Assembly: GCF_001570725.1 (NCBI RefSeq)
Contig: NZ_BCNV01000011.1
Coordinates: 124,001-188,000 of the forward strand
Length of the DNA: 64,000 nt
Source: Paenibacillus amylolyticus
GTDB taxonomy: Bacteria > Bacillota > Bacilli > Paenibacillales > Paenibacillaceae
Direction of reading: 5' to 3'
A program made the translations under genes and the position numbers. The first letter of the stretch is position 1; each line of letters opens with the position of its first letter. The notes under the pieces were generated by a model. That model saw nothing but the letters and a program-made list of their open reading frames with translations. It had not been told where the DNA came from and did no database searches. This document shows positions 1-7,818 of this stretch, in pieces.

Positions 1-806
1 ATTTTGGTGCCATTGTACACATCGTTGGTCTCCTGCGGACTCATCCAGCGGCCAAGTTCAATCTTCTCGCCATAGGCAGTGTAGTCAGGCAGGCGGTCCC
101 ACCAGATGCCGTTAAATACCGTATTGTGTGACATCAGCTGAGCCATGATCGGGTTGAAGAAGTATACCCGGTTCCAGTAGGCGGAGCCGATAAAGCTGAC
201 ATCTCTTTTTAATGGGGAAGGCGTTGTAATTGGGAAGTAATGATTGGTGAAGGCGGCAAAAGGAAGGTAATGAACCGATGCACAACCGGTTTGGCGGTAC
301 AGTTCAACACAGTTCAGTTCCAGCGTGAAGATATGGTCATAATGATGCACGATCTCCAGCGTCATATCTGTATAGTACGGATCATCCGTGAGCCAGATCG
401 CCGTCTGAATGCCTGCTTGGCGAATTGCATCGATATGCTCGATGGGAATATCCATTCCATCCAGCACAAGCACCAGATCAGGACGCGTTTGCAGCGCAAT
501 CTCGGAAACCGGTTGACGCGGATCAGAGAGGGTTACCTGAGCTACCATGCCCTGTAGTGTGGCCATAATCGCCTCATCCAGCGGAGAGTATGGAAAGCCT
601 TTACCCGAAGATACATACAGCACGTGAAGCTGCCGGAAAGGTAACGGTTCCTGTGCACAATTCACAATATAGTTGGCGCGACCGCGCAGATATCCTTCTT
701 CCTTACCCGCATCATATCCGGCATGTTGCCCATTTTTACGTGCTTGATCTGCCAAGCTGAGTACGGGTGCATGAACCTTTTTGGTTTTACGGTGTTTGAG
801 AGACAT
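1..806 (-). CDS. CgeB-like glycosyltransferase (3' end outside window)
   Basis: Only the N-terminal 268 or so residues are inside the window; the frame is open to base 1. It probably transfers a sugar in spore or cell-surface glycan assembly. Residues 1-12 are Lys/Arg-rich, and residues 30-42 contain glycines at exact four-residue spacing (G30, G34, G38, G42; AGYDAGKEEGYLRG). The remainder resembles the next gene and the CgeB/DUF3880 family (DPYYTD and GSAYWNR segments). ATG at 804-806 was taken as the start. The neighbour encoded at 872-1966 is a paralogue read in the same direction, 65 bp upstream. The family is a confident call; the acceptor and sugar are unknown. Confidence 0.8.
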   Translation of the reverse strand, partial: MSLKHRKTKKVHAPVLSLADQARKNGQHAGYDAGKEEGYLRGRANYIVNCAQEPLPFRQLHVLYVSSGKGFPYSPLDEAIMATLQGMVAQVTLSDPRQPVSEIALQTRPDLVLVLDGMDIPIEHIDAIRQAGIQTAIWLTDDPYYTDMTLEIVHHYDHIFTLELNCVELYRQTGCASVHYLPFAAFTNHYFPITTPSPLKRDVSFIGSAYWNRVYFFNPIMAQLMSHNTVFNGIWWDRLPDYTAYGEKIELGRWMSPQETNDVYNGTK

Positions 807-871
807 ACCGCCACTCCTTTATTTTTGGGATAGGGTTCTCGTTACTGCTGTACTTCAGATGGGGATTGGGA

Positions 872-1966
872 TTACAAATGTTCCAGCAACTGAGCGATGC
901 GACGAGTGAACGTGTGCTGGTTCATCGTGGTGAGAAGTCCACGCCAAGCCATCGCCTGCCGTTCCTCTTCATGTTTCAGATAATAGTGGATCTTGTGCTG
1001 AAGCTCTGCCGCATTGCTGAACGTCTCAATGTCATAGCCCGGCTGATAATAACGGGGCAGATCTCCGCGTGTATCCGTAATCTGCATCGTGCCGCAGGCA
1101 CTGATCTCATACGTCCGTGGATTAATGGAGCGGCCTTCCAGATGGTGCGTATTGCGATTGTCTTCTCCGTTCTCGCAAGTCCGGTGAATGTTAATGACAA
1201 TCTTGGCACCATTGTAATAATCCACGGTCGCTCCGGGGTCAATCCACCCTTCGTGGATGAACCGGCCAAGTACATCAAAGCGTGCCAGCCGGTTCCACTG
1301 ACTACCCGCGATGAAAACCTTTTTGTCTGCGAGAAAAGGGGCCAGCTCATCAAACAACTTAATCCGATTCCAGAACCCTGTACCGATAAAACAAATGTCG
1401 TACTGATGCTGCGGTGCCGTGCGCCGCGGTTGAAACATGCCTGGATTCACCGCGAGCGGCATGTAGATGACCTGGCTCGCTCCATGTCCCAGATAGAAGG
1501 GCACCGCGGCCTCTTCATGTGTGAACACGACATCATAATGCTGACAGAGGGTCGCTGTATCTTCGGTGAAATACGGATCATCCACAAACCATACAGCTGT
1601 TCGAATACCGAGTGCACGTATGCCGTTCACCTGCTCCAGATGATCTGCGGGGAACACATGCAGACCATTCATGACAAGCACGACATCGGGCCGATGGTGA
1701 CTGGCTTCCTGCAACATCGCTGCTGGCGATCCAACAACGCATTCACGTACAGACTGCTGCAGGGCCAAGGTTACACCTTCATCGATGGCATCGAATCCTT
1801 GGGGAATATACAGCACCTTCATGTCCCGCAGGGTCGGTTGAAACACCTGAACCCGCTCCATCATGGCCTGACAGCCGCCAAATCTGCGGCCTTCTGCGTA
1901 TCCGCCGCGGTAAGCCGTCTCCGCTTCGGTCAGCGGACGGTGTCTTCGTTTTGCCACATTCTTCAC
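872..1966 (-). CDS. CgeB-like glycosyltransferase
   Basis: A complete 364-residue protein of the CgeB/glycosyl transferase 1-2 type. In Bacillus, CgeB acts in decoration of the outermost spore layer; that role is inferred here. The start is a GTG behind GAAGGA. The N-terminus has a basic patch (AKRRHR) followed by a Gly-x3-Gly helix (G22, G26, G30; GGYAEGRRFGG). The middle has VWFVDDPYFTED and FIGTGFWNR. The C-terminus (SACGTMQITD, then a Glu/Arg-rich helix) fits the usual nucleotide-sugar-binding half of the family. It is clearly paralogous to the truncated gene at 1-806. No signal peptide or membrane segment is seen, so it should act in the cytoplasm or mother cell. Confidence 0.85.
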   Translation of the reverse strand: MKNVAKRRHRPLTEAETAYRGGYAEGRRFGGCQAMMERVQVFQPTLRDMKVLYIPQGFDAIDEGVTLALQQSVRECVVGSPAAMLQEASHHRPDVVLVMNGLHVFPADHLEQVNGIRALGIRTAVWFVDDPYFTEDTATLCQHYDVVFTHEEAAVPFYLGHGASQVIYMPLAVNPGMFQPRRTAPQHQYDICFIGTGFWNRIKLFDELAPFLADKKVFIAGSQWNRLARFDVLGRFIHEGWIDPGATVDYYNGAKIVINIHRTCENGEDNRNTHHLEGRSINPRTYEISACGTMQITDTRGDLPRYYQPGYDIETFSNAAELQHKIHYYLKHEEERQAMAWRGLLTTMNQHTFTRRIAQLLEHL

Positions 1967-2140
1967 CCTGTCTTCCTTCAGGAGATCTCACTTCCAGACT
2001 CTCCCCGTGATTGGTCTTCCCTCTAAAGGATATGCCTCGGGGTCAGATGCATCATGGACGGGTGTCCTGCAAGGCGCAAAATTGGCGCTTGCCCTCCACA
2101 TCCGCCTGTACGGGCATGTCCGCTTTTGCGGTAATGCAAA

Positions 2141-2172
2141 TAACCCGGAGGGATCTGTCCCCCCGGGCTATT
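2141..2172 (-). terminator. Hairpin after the small-protein operon
   Basis: A GC-rich inverted repeat (ACCCGG-GGGA against TCCCCCCGGG) lies 50 bp past the stop of the gene at 2224-2565 on the minus strand and is followed by a short T-rich stretch. It would separate the small-protein genes from the two glycosyltransferase genes. The T run is weak, so partial read-through is likely. Confidence 0.5.
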
Positions 2173-2223
2173 ACATCTGTTATACAAGTATCATTCCATG
2201 CAGGAATAATCGTGTCTACTCGG

Positions 2224-2565
2224 TTACTGTGCTTTGTACGCCAGCTGATGTCCGTCCTCGAATCCCTTGGCGAAACCCGCGTTGAATCCCTCGTTGTACG
2301 CCTCGTTGTATCCCTGGCTGTACGCACTGTCCGGGTTCGGATCGGTAGGGGTAGCCGGGACGAATGGTTGTACGGGCTTCGGACTCCGGTGCCGCCGTAC
2401 CGTACGTTTCTTTTTTTTGAGCCACGCACTGCGTCCTTTAAGTGGGCGTTTGTGAAGCACACGCTTGGCCTTGAGTGCACGCAGCTTGCGGATTTTGCGC
2501 AGACGGGCTCCACGGGTTACCAAAGCTCTTTTGGTTCTCAGTCGTACTTTCTTCTTCTTTAACAT
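2224..2565 (-). CDS. Basic protein with C-terminal Gly-x3-Gly helix
   Basis: A 113-residue protein of unknown function. The start ATG at 2563-2565 follows a strong AGGAGG; an upstream in-frame extension has no such site. Residues 1-60 are extremely Lys/Arg-rich (pI well above 10). Residues 61-80 are a Pro-rich linker. Residues 85-105 have a four-residue period, G85-x3-A89-x3-G93-x3-G97-x3-G101-x3-G105, with Tyr or Phe after almost every Gly. This resembles the deca-GX3 helix of Yae1-type proteins, which mediates protein contacts. The same motif occurs in glycosyltransferases at both ends of this window. An adaptor or scaffold role is inferred only. Confidence 0.75.
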   Translation of the reverse strand: MLKKKKVRLRTKRALVTRGARLRKIRKLRALKAKRVLHKRPLKGRSAWLKKKKRTVRRHRSPKPVQPFVPATPTDPNPDSAYSQGYNEAYNEGFNAGFAKGFEDGHQLAYKAQ

Positions 2566-2566
2566 G

Positions 2567-2866
2567 TCAACATTCCTCCTGTATGTCCCGAACGATACGA
2601 ATTGCACACCCGGGGTCTTTGAGCCAGGGCAAGCCAGGCTCCCCATGCTGGATTCGGGCCAGCCTGATTCCCGTAACCATACGAGACATCTCTTCCTGAT
2701 AACGACTCAACAAACGAATGTTCTCGGCCAGACTGCGGGCGGATACTTCCGAATGAGCGGATACGCTGGCTACACTGTCCAGAATGCGCGCCAGCGCCTG
2801 CTGACTGTGTGCAATAGATTCAATGAGAGCCAGTTTCGCTTCCTGCTCACGCCGCATCAGACTCAT
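2567..2866 (-). CDS. Small helical hypothetical protein
   Basis: A 99-residue protein not recognised from a named family. The N-terminal half (IAHSQQALARILD) is similar to the start of the protein encoded at 3228-3515 (IAHSHQQIARVLD), so the two are distant paralogues. It is predicted mostly helical with no signal peptide. The start overlaps the upstream stop by four bases (ATGA), which indicates translational coupling, and its stop lies one base from the next gene, so the genes from 3515 to 2224 read as one operon. Context suggests a role in the same spore or surface system as the glycosyltransferases; no function can be given. Confidence 0.75.
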   Translation of the reverse strand: MSLMRREQEAKLALIESIAHSQQALARILDSVASVSAHSEVSARSLAENIRLLSRYQEEMSRMVTGIRLARIQHGEPGLPWLKDPGCAIRIVRDIQEEC

Positions 2867-3204
2867 TTTCCCATGTCTCCCAGATCCATGCCGCCAAACA
2901 TGCCACCGTCCATACCGCCGCCATCTTCGCTATCGTTCTGTACCATCACCGCTTTGAGATTGTTGCACAGTCCGGTTTCCATCCGGGTCAATCCTTCCAG
3001 CAATTCCACCAGCTGATCATGCATTTTGAGTGGCTCTCCGACCTGGTCCCCATGCGTCAAAAAGGTATCCCCATTCAGATGATTCAGCGTCCAGTTCCGT
3101 ACCTTCTCGGCCTCAATCGCTTTTGCCTCCAGGATCAGGGCAATATTCCACTGCATCTTGGCTGCTGCGTCCAGCATCAGAATGAGGCTCTGTTCTCTAC
3201 TCAT
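2863..3204 (-). CDS. Small helical protein with Gly/Met/Asp-rich tail
   Basis: A 113-residue hypothetical protein. Residues 1-90 are helical and include two short amphipathic segments (AAAKMQWNIALILEAKAIEA; QLVELLEGLTRMETGL). The last 20 residues are a flexible acidic tail rich in Gly, Met and Asp (GGGMDGGMFGGMD). A GGAAGG site precedes the ATG. It lies between two other small helical proteins in a tight operon (24 bp upstream gap, four-base overlap downstream). No catalytic motif is visible. I do not recognise a named family; a structural or assembly role is a guess from its neighbours. Confidence 0.75.
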   Translation of the reverse strand: MSREQSLILMLDAAAKMQWNIALILEAKAIEAEKVRNWTLNHLNGDTFLTHGDQVGEPLKMHDQLVELLEGLTRMETGLCNNLKAVMVQNDSEDGGGMDGGMFGGMDLGDMGK

Positions 3205-3227
3205 GTTCTTTCACCCGCCTTCCGGGC

Positions 3228-3515
3228 TTATTCTTCCTCTTGAACCGCAATCTCCCGCATGACTTGGGTCAGCGTTTCCGCTACAGCCTCTTCCAGATCT
3301 GCAAGGCCTCCCAAGTAAGAGATAATGCTTTTGTTGATTTGCCCAGAGCTATCCAGCAGACCGTCAACGCCATCCAACTCCGGTTCGATATCTGGCAAAT
3401 GATTGATGATTTCAGACATGCGTACAGCGACTTGGCGTTTGGCATCCAGCACACGTGCGATCTGCTGGTGAGAGTGTGCAATATGTGTGATGATTTCATC
3501 GATTTTGCTCTGCAT
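3228..3515 (-). CDS. Small helical hypothetical protein
   Basis: A 95-residue protein starting at MQSKIDEI; the ATG at 3513-3515 sits behind a very strong GGAGGAGG site, which decides the start against a longer frame. It is predicted all-helical. The segment HIAHSHQQIARVLDAKRQVA is related to the N-terminal part of the protein encoded at 2567-2866. The C-terminus is acidic (QEEE). It is the first gene of the operon running to 2224. No enzyme motif, signal peptide or membrane segment is visible. Function unknown; it may help assemble the surface structure glycosylated by neighbouring enzymes. Confidence 0.75.
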   Translation of the reverse strand: MQSKIDEIITHIAHSHQQIARVLDAKRQVAVRMSEIINHLPDIEPELDGVDGLLDSSGQINKSIISYLGGLADLEEAVAETLTQVMREIAVQEEE

Positions 3516-3551
3516 GGTCCTCCTCCTTACCGTCACGGCCTGCTTCACCCA

Positions 3552-3605
3552 AAGAAAAACCCGGCCTATCAGCATTTGCCTGTTACAGCATATGCCGGGC
3601 CGGGA
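3552..3605 (-). terminator. Terminator of the broken ATPase unit
   Basis: On the minus strand a CCCGGC ... GCCGGG stem is followed directly by TTTTTCTTT, just after the stop of the ATPase remnant at 3637. The same stretch contains CATATGCTG preceded 17 bp upstream by AC, a loose match to a sporulation sigma-K promoter that could serve the small-protein operon. That second reading is speculative. Confidence 0.55.
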
Positions 3606-3636
3606 TCGTCAGTTACTACAGCTTGCGCCTATATCG

Positions 3637-4107
3637 TCAGATGACATAACTCCAGTCGGAAGAATATCGACTGAGGAATTGGCGAGTACGTTCCTGTTTC
3701 GGACGCACAAATACCTCTTCCGGTGTTCCTTCCTCCACAACAGAGCCTCCATCCATGAAAACAACTCGATTCGCCACCTCACGGGCAAAACCCATTTCAT
3801 GGGTAACCACAATCATGGTAATCCCTTCTTGAGCAATGGAGCGGATGACAGACAATACCTCCCCCACAAGCTCCGGGTCCAGCGCCGAGGTCGGTTCATC
3901 AAACAAAATCACTTCGGGATTCAATGCCAGTGCTCTGGCAATCCCCACCCGTTGCTATTGTCCACCTGACAACATACTCGGATACTCATTAATTTTGGCA
4001 GACAGTCCGACTTGTTCAAGCACACGCAAGGCGCGAGTTCTCGCTTCAGCTTTGGGTATTTTCTGGGCAATAATTAAGCTAATAGGACATCCTGATAAGG
4101 ATATAGG
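3637..4107 (-). pseudogene. Broken GlnQ-type amino-acid ABC transporter ATPase
   Basis: This is the C-terminal part, about 157 codons, of a polar amino-acid ABC transporter ATPase. Reading the minus strand gives PKAEARTRALRVLEQVGLSA, then the signature LSGGQ, an in-frame TAG at 3955-3957 where the family has Gln, then QRVGIARALALNPEVILFDE (Walker B) and the switch histidine (VVTHEMG). The N-terminal half with Walker A is missing: upstream of about 4107 the homology stops abruptly. No permease or binding-protein gene lies beside it. Both defects together make a functional ATPase very unlikely. It is a remnant of a lost transporter operon. Confidence 0.85.
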
Positions 4108-4230
4108 ACTTCTCTGTAGTACGCGAAAAAGCCATCCCCAAAACCCGATTGGTGGATGACTTCTTCATGTATGAATCTCACTGAATTATACTATTTTGGC
4201 GGTACACCACGTGGTGTTTTAAACGACCAT

Positions 4231-4563
4231 CTATCTGCGACTCGCCCATTTAATTTTACGTGCAACTTCCAATCGCTGTAATTGCAAGAGAACGATTCGT
4301 TCCTCGAATTTCTTGCGTTCATCCATGGAATGAGCGGCATGAATCTGGTGGCAAAGACCTGTCAGTTTGCTGTTGATGTAATCAAACCGTGTCCATAATT
4401 CCTCTTCAGGTGTGCGCTGCTGCTCCGTTGCCGTCTGAAATATTTTGAGTTGGTGGATAAGGGATTGCTGCCATTCCTGATCTTGAATTTGGATGGCAAA
4501 ATGCAAAAGATCCAGATAGTCATCGATTTGCAACGATACGCCGCAATCAGGTTTAGTGTTCAT
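4231..4563 (-). CDS. Hypothetical helical protein
   Basis: A 110-residue soluble protein not recognised from a named family. It is predicted helical, with a likely coiled-coil stretch near the C-terminus (ERKKFEERIVLLQLQRLEVA) and a basic end (KIKWASRR). The ATG follows AAGGAGA. No signal peptide or membrane segment. It sits alone between the ATPase remnant and the mod operon, separated from modB by a strong terminator, so it is probably a single-gene unit. Function cannot be inferred. Confidence 0.65.
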   Translation of the reverse strand: MNTKPDCGVSLQIDDYLDLLHFAIQIQDQEWQQSLIHQLKIFQTATEQQRTPEEELWTRFDYINSKLTGLCHQIHAAHSMDERKKFEERIVLLQLQRLEVARKIKWASRR

Positions 4564-4754
4564 CGTCGTCTCTCCTTATTTCAGTACTTGGCTAGAATCA
4601 GTTACTTCTATCTTACAGGAACAAGCCCATTGAAAGCGAGTGCTGAACGATTAAATTTTGGAAATATTTTTATTTTTTTATGTTAAAACAGCTTTACATT
4701 TCCATTAAGACCAATTTGGCAGGGTATTGATATTGGTACATATGAAATTGATAA

Positions 4755-4803
4755 TAAAAACCCGCATTAAGGAAAAATGTTCTTTCCTCAAAACGGGTTT
4801 TTC
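4755..4803 (-). terminator. Terminator of the modAB operon
   Basis: AAAAACCCG and CGGGTTTTT form a stem with a second inner stem (GGAAA/TTTCC), ending in a T run on the minus strand just past the modB stop. The A run on the other arm means it could also work in the opposite direction. Confidence 0.8.
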
Positions 4804-4836
4804 ATTATTTTATATATACTATTAATACATATCAAA

Positions 4837-5523
4837 TCAGTCGTTTTTTCCATCTCGCTGCTGTCTGGTCATCAGTAACATGAGAAACGAGATGATAATA
4901 ATGGAAACAGTCCATGCCCAAGCCATGGTCTGATTACCCGAATCCACAGCGACATAGATTGCCGTGGGTACCGTTTGCGTTTTGCCCGGAATATTGCCTG
5001 CAATCATCAGTGTCGCTCCGAATTCGCCGAGTGCCCTGGCAAAGCCCAGGATGAAGGCGGTCATCAATGCTCTGCCTGCGAGCGGCAGGGAAATGTAACG
5101 AAAGACCTGCCACTCATTCGCCCCAATCGAACGGCCCGCATCTTCCAGATCACGATCCACACCGCTGAATCCCGATTTCATCGTCTGATACACCAACGGG
5201 AAAGCAACCACCACCGAAGCAATCACCGCTGCCCACCAAGAGAAAATAACCGGCGCAGAGAATATCGCTTCAATCCATTGTCCAAGTACACTTTTACGTC
5301 CCAATATGACAAGTAACAGAAATCCGACCACCGTCGGGGGAAGTACTAAAGGGAGCATAAATGCCGTTTCCAGTAGAATCTTTCCCCGAAATGAAGTACG
5401 CGACATTTTCCAGGCTACGGCGATTCCCAGCACAGTGGCAACCACGCTGGATAACAACGCAACCTGAAGCGACAGGCGCACCGGTGACCAGAACACGGAC
5501 CAGTCTATTGCGTTCACATTCAT
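4837..5523 (-). CDS. modB: Molybdate ABC transporter permease ModB
   Basis: A 228-residue inner-membrane permease that, as a dimer, forms the channel for molybdate (or tungstate) import. Five to six hydrophobic segments are visible. The ATPase-coupling loop has the expected EAA-like sequence (DAGRSIGANEWQVFRYISLP), and LGFARALGEFGATLMIAGN is typical of ModB. The start overlaps the modA stop by four bases, so the two are translationally coupled. No modC ATPase follows; the next gene is unrelated and a terminator intervenes. The partner ATPase must come from elsewhere in the genome or be shared. Confidence 0.93.
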   Translation of the reverse strand: MNVNAIDWSVFWSPVRLSLQVALLSSVVATVLGIAVAWKMSRTSFRGKILLETAFMLPLVLPPTVVGFLLLVILGRKSVLGQWIEAIFSAPVIFSWWAAVIASVVVAFPLVYQTMKSGFSGVDRDLEDAGRSIGANEWQVFRYISLPLAGRALMTAFILGFARALGEFGATLMIAGNIPGKTQTVPTAIYVAVDSGNQTMAWAWTVSIIIISFLMLLMTRQQRDGKND

Positions 5524-6392
5524 TCTGAAATAGAGAATCCGTATTTCGTAAAGATATCCAGCACTTCAGGGGTTTGCAAGTACGCATAGAATTGTTCCGC
5601 CTCTGTACGATGTTTCGTTCCTTCGATAATGCCTACCGGATAGTTGGCAGGTGTGTAGCTGTTTTTATCCACCTCAAACGCAATTTTCACCTGATCCGAA
5701 GTAAGAGCATCCGTTTTATATACAAATCCTGCATCTGCATTACCTGTCTCTACATATTGAAGAACCTGTCTAACGTCTTTCCCCTGCACAAGCTTGCTTT
5801 CCAGTTCATCCCACAGCTTGGCATTGGTCAGAGCTTCCTTGGCATAGGTTCCCGCTGGCACACTTTCCGGAATTCCAATCGCTACGGTCTTGATGGAATC
5901 GCTGGTGAGATCCGTTTCACTGGCCACTGTATTGGTCCCATCTGCTGGCACGATCGCCACCAGTGAATTCTGTAGCAGATTCTTCTGATCGCCCGATGCA
6001 ATCAGGTTTTCGTCCACCAGCGCATTCATATTTTTCGTTGCCGCCGATACAAAGATATCAGCCGGTGCACCTTGTTCAATCTGCTGTTGCAAGGCACCTG
6101 ATGCGCCAAAGTTGAAATTCAGTTCTATATTGGGATTCGCTGTTTCAAAATTCGTTTCTATTTCCTTCATGGCATCCGTAAGACTGGCCGCCGCAGAGAT
6201 CGTCAGATCTACCGTTTCCTGCGGATCAGTAACGCCTGCTGATGAACTTTCGCCTGATGCTGCTGGCGTCGAAGTTGTTTGTTCTGCACCCGTGGATGTA
6301 TCCGCAGTGCCCGTGCTTGCGCCACAACCAGCCAATACAAGAGCCAGTCCCAGTGACATACTTCCTAATACATATCCGATTCTCTTTCTCAT
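5520..6392 (-). CDS. modA: Molybdate-binding lipoprotein ModA
   Basis: The extracellular substrate-binding protein of the molybdate transporter, 290 residues from the ATG at 6390-6392 behind GGGGGAG. A lipoprotein signal peptide ends at LVLAGC, with Cys23 as the lipidation site. A Ser/Thr/Ala-rich linker of about 35 residues follows. The binding domain opens with the typical ISAAASLTDAMKEI and contains FNFGASGALQQQIEQGAPAD and GNADAGFVYKTDA, all characteristic of ModA. It is the first gene of the modAB operon. Regulation probably runs through the palindrome at 6421-6454 and the divergent regulator at 6634. Confidence 0.95.
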   Translation of the reverse strand: MRKRIGYVLGSMSLGLALVLAGCGASTGTADTSTGAEQTTSTPAASGESSSAGVTDPQETVDLTISAAASLTDAMKEIETNFETANPNIELNFNFGASGALQQQIEQGAPADIFVSAATKNMNALVDENLIASGDQKNLLQNSLVAIVPADGTNTVASETDLTSDSIKTVAIGIPESVPAGTYAKEALTNAKLWDELESKLVQGKDVRQVLQYVETGNADAGFVYKTDALTSDQVKIAFEVDKNSYTPANYPVGIIEGTKHRTEAEQFYAYLQTPEVLDIFTKYGFSISE

Positions 6393-6420
6393 ACACTTCT
6401 CCCCCAATGTTATGTTTAGT

Positions 6421-6454
6421 TATAACTAGATATAATTAATTATATCTAATTATA
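6421..6454. promoter_or_regulatory. 34-bp near-perfect palindrome, candidate mod operator
   Basis: Centred between 6437 and 6438, 16 of 17 base pairs are complementary (left half TATAACTAGATATAATT); the only mismatch is C6426/A6449. It lies 29 bp before the modA start and 180 bp before the divergent regulator gene. Size and symmetry suit a dimeric regulator. It does not read as a terminator: it is AT-rich and contains likely -10 elements. The binding protein is inferred to be the product of 6634-7665. Confidence 0.6.
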
Positions 6455-6633
6455 CACAAGACAAGATAAATGGGAAGGTGATTTCAATCACATTTGAATT
6501 TTGATACCTGTCCTATAGATTTATTACATATTCTCACGTTTATGGCTTCCCTCAATTAATGGTATAGTACAAGAAACATTCCATTACGATAAAACCATAG
6601 TTGCTCTATACCTTTGAAGGAGGATCTTCACTT

Positions 6634-7665
6634 ATGACGGAGGAGCAATCCTACACAACCGAAGAAATATCCAAGCTGCTCAAAATATCGAAACTGACGG
6701 TCTATGACCTGATCAAAAAGGGAGATCTCGTCGCCTACCGTGTGGGTAAACAAATGCGAATTGATGCAACCGATCTGGAGGCATATAAACGTCGCTCCAA
6801 ACAACTTCAATCCCCAGGTCAACGCATCCCGACTCCAGATCAGACCTCGGCAACAGGGACTCAGCCAAGTTTTAGTGAGCCTCAGGGAGCTTCATTATTG
6901 TCAGCAAATTCCGCCGGTTCTGCGCCAGCGATATCTGGTCATGGTCTGACAGGTACGCCACGGCATCTGGTGATCACAGGTCAGGATGTCAGTCTGGATA
7001 TCCTGATGCGCCACATGGAGAAACATACTCGGGACATTCGCCCGCTACGTTCGTTCATGGGCAGCCTGGATGGACTTATCTCGATGTATCGCGGTGAGTC
7101 TGATCTAGTCAGTACCCATCTGCTAGACGGAGATACAGGTGAATATAATCTGCCGTATATTCGTAAAATTCTGACGGGACGATCTTATGTTGTGGTGAAC
7201 CTGCTGTCACGTCCTGCCGGACTGTATGTACAGCGTGGCAACCCGCAGAACTTGCAGAATTGGACCGATCTGAGCAAGCCTGAACTTCGTCTGGCTAACC
7301 GGGAGAAAGGTTCTGGCGCGAGAGTACTGCTGGATGAACAGCTTCGATTGCACGGAATACCATCCGTAGGTCTGACCGGATATAAAGTCGAAGAAACCAG
7401 TCACATGGGGGTGGCAGCCAAAGTCAGTTCAGGCGAAGCCGATGTCGGAGTTGGCATTGAGAAGGCTGCACGACTTGTGGGACAGGTTGATTTTATCCCG
7501 CTCGTTCAGGAACGCTATGATCTGGTCATGCTGAGGAAGCAAGGCAATGAAGCCTGGATCAATTCGGTCCTGCGAATTCTCCAATCGCCGGAGTTCAGGC
7601 AGGAATTGCAATCATTCGAGGGATATGATGTGTCACGTACAGGTGAAATTTTGTACGAAGCATAA
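6634..7665 (+). CDS. HTH regulator with molybdate-binding-protein-like domain
   Basis: A 343-residue one-component regulator. The ATG at 6634 follows AAGGAGGA; an in-frame ATG-less extension upstream is ignored. Residues 8-55 are an excisionase/MerR-like helix-turn-helix (YTTEEISKLLKISKLTVYDL). A Gln/Ser/Pro-rich linker of about 60 residues follows. From about 118 the protein resembles the PBP-like domain (PF12727 type) related to ModA: DVSLDILMRHMEKH, FMGSLDGLISMYRGESDLV, HMGVAAKVSSGEADVGVG. Family knowledge says such proteins sense molybdate or a similar oxyanion. Divergent placement to modA supports control of that operon. A terminator shared with the GH42 gene follows. Confidence 0.88.
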   Translation: MTEEQSYTTEEISKLLKISKLTVYDLIKKGDLVAYRVGKQMRIDATDLEAYKRRSKQLQSPGQRIPTPDQTSATGTQPSFSEPQGASLLSANSAGSAPAISGHGLTGTPRHLVITGQDVSLDILMRHMEKHTRDIRPLRSFMGSLDGLISMYRGESDLVSTHLLDGDTGEYNLPYIRKILTGRSYVVVNLLSRPAGLYVQRGNPQNLQNWTDLSKPELRLANREKGSGARVLLDEQLRLHGIPSVGLTGYKVEETSHMGVAAKVSSGEADVGVGIEKAARLVGQVDFIPLVQERYDLVMLRKQGNEAWINSVLRILQSPEFRQELQSFEGYDVSRTGEILYEA

Positions 7666-7741
7666 TTATGTACAATACAGTCCATGATAGAAAAAGGACC
7701 GCCAATGCTAAACGCATGTTAAACATTACATCGTGCATATA

Positions 7742-7774
7742 CAAAACGCCTTGCATTCGCTGCAAGGCGTTTTG
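7742..7774. terminator. Bidirectional terminator between convergent genes
   Basis: A perfect 14-bp stem (CAAAACGCCTTGCA with its complement) around a five-base loop, with A and T runs on the two sides, sits between the stops of the molybdate regulator (plus) and the beta-galactosidase (minus). It should end transcription from both sides. Confidence 0.85.
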
Positions 7775-7818
7775 ATGTTTCGTTCTATATATAACGCATA
7801 TATGGATGAATGGATTCC

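Noticed and set aside
866..2026. 386-codon open frame on the plus strand opposite the second CgeB-like gene
   Set aside because: It is antisense to a gene with clear family motifs and an RBS, has no recognisable domain, and its own start lacks a ribosome binding site.
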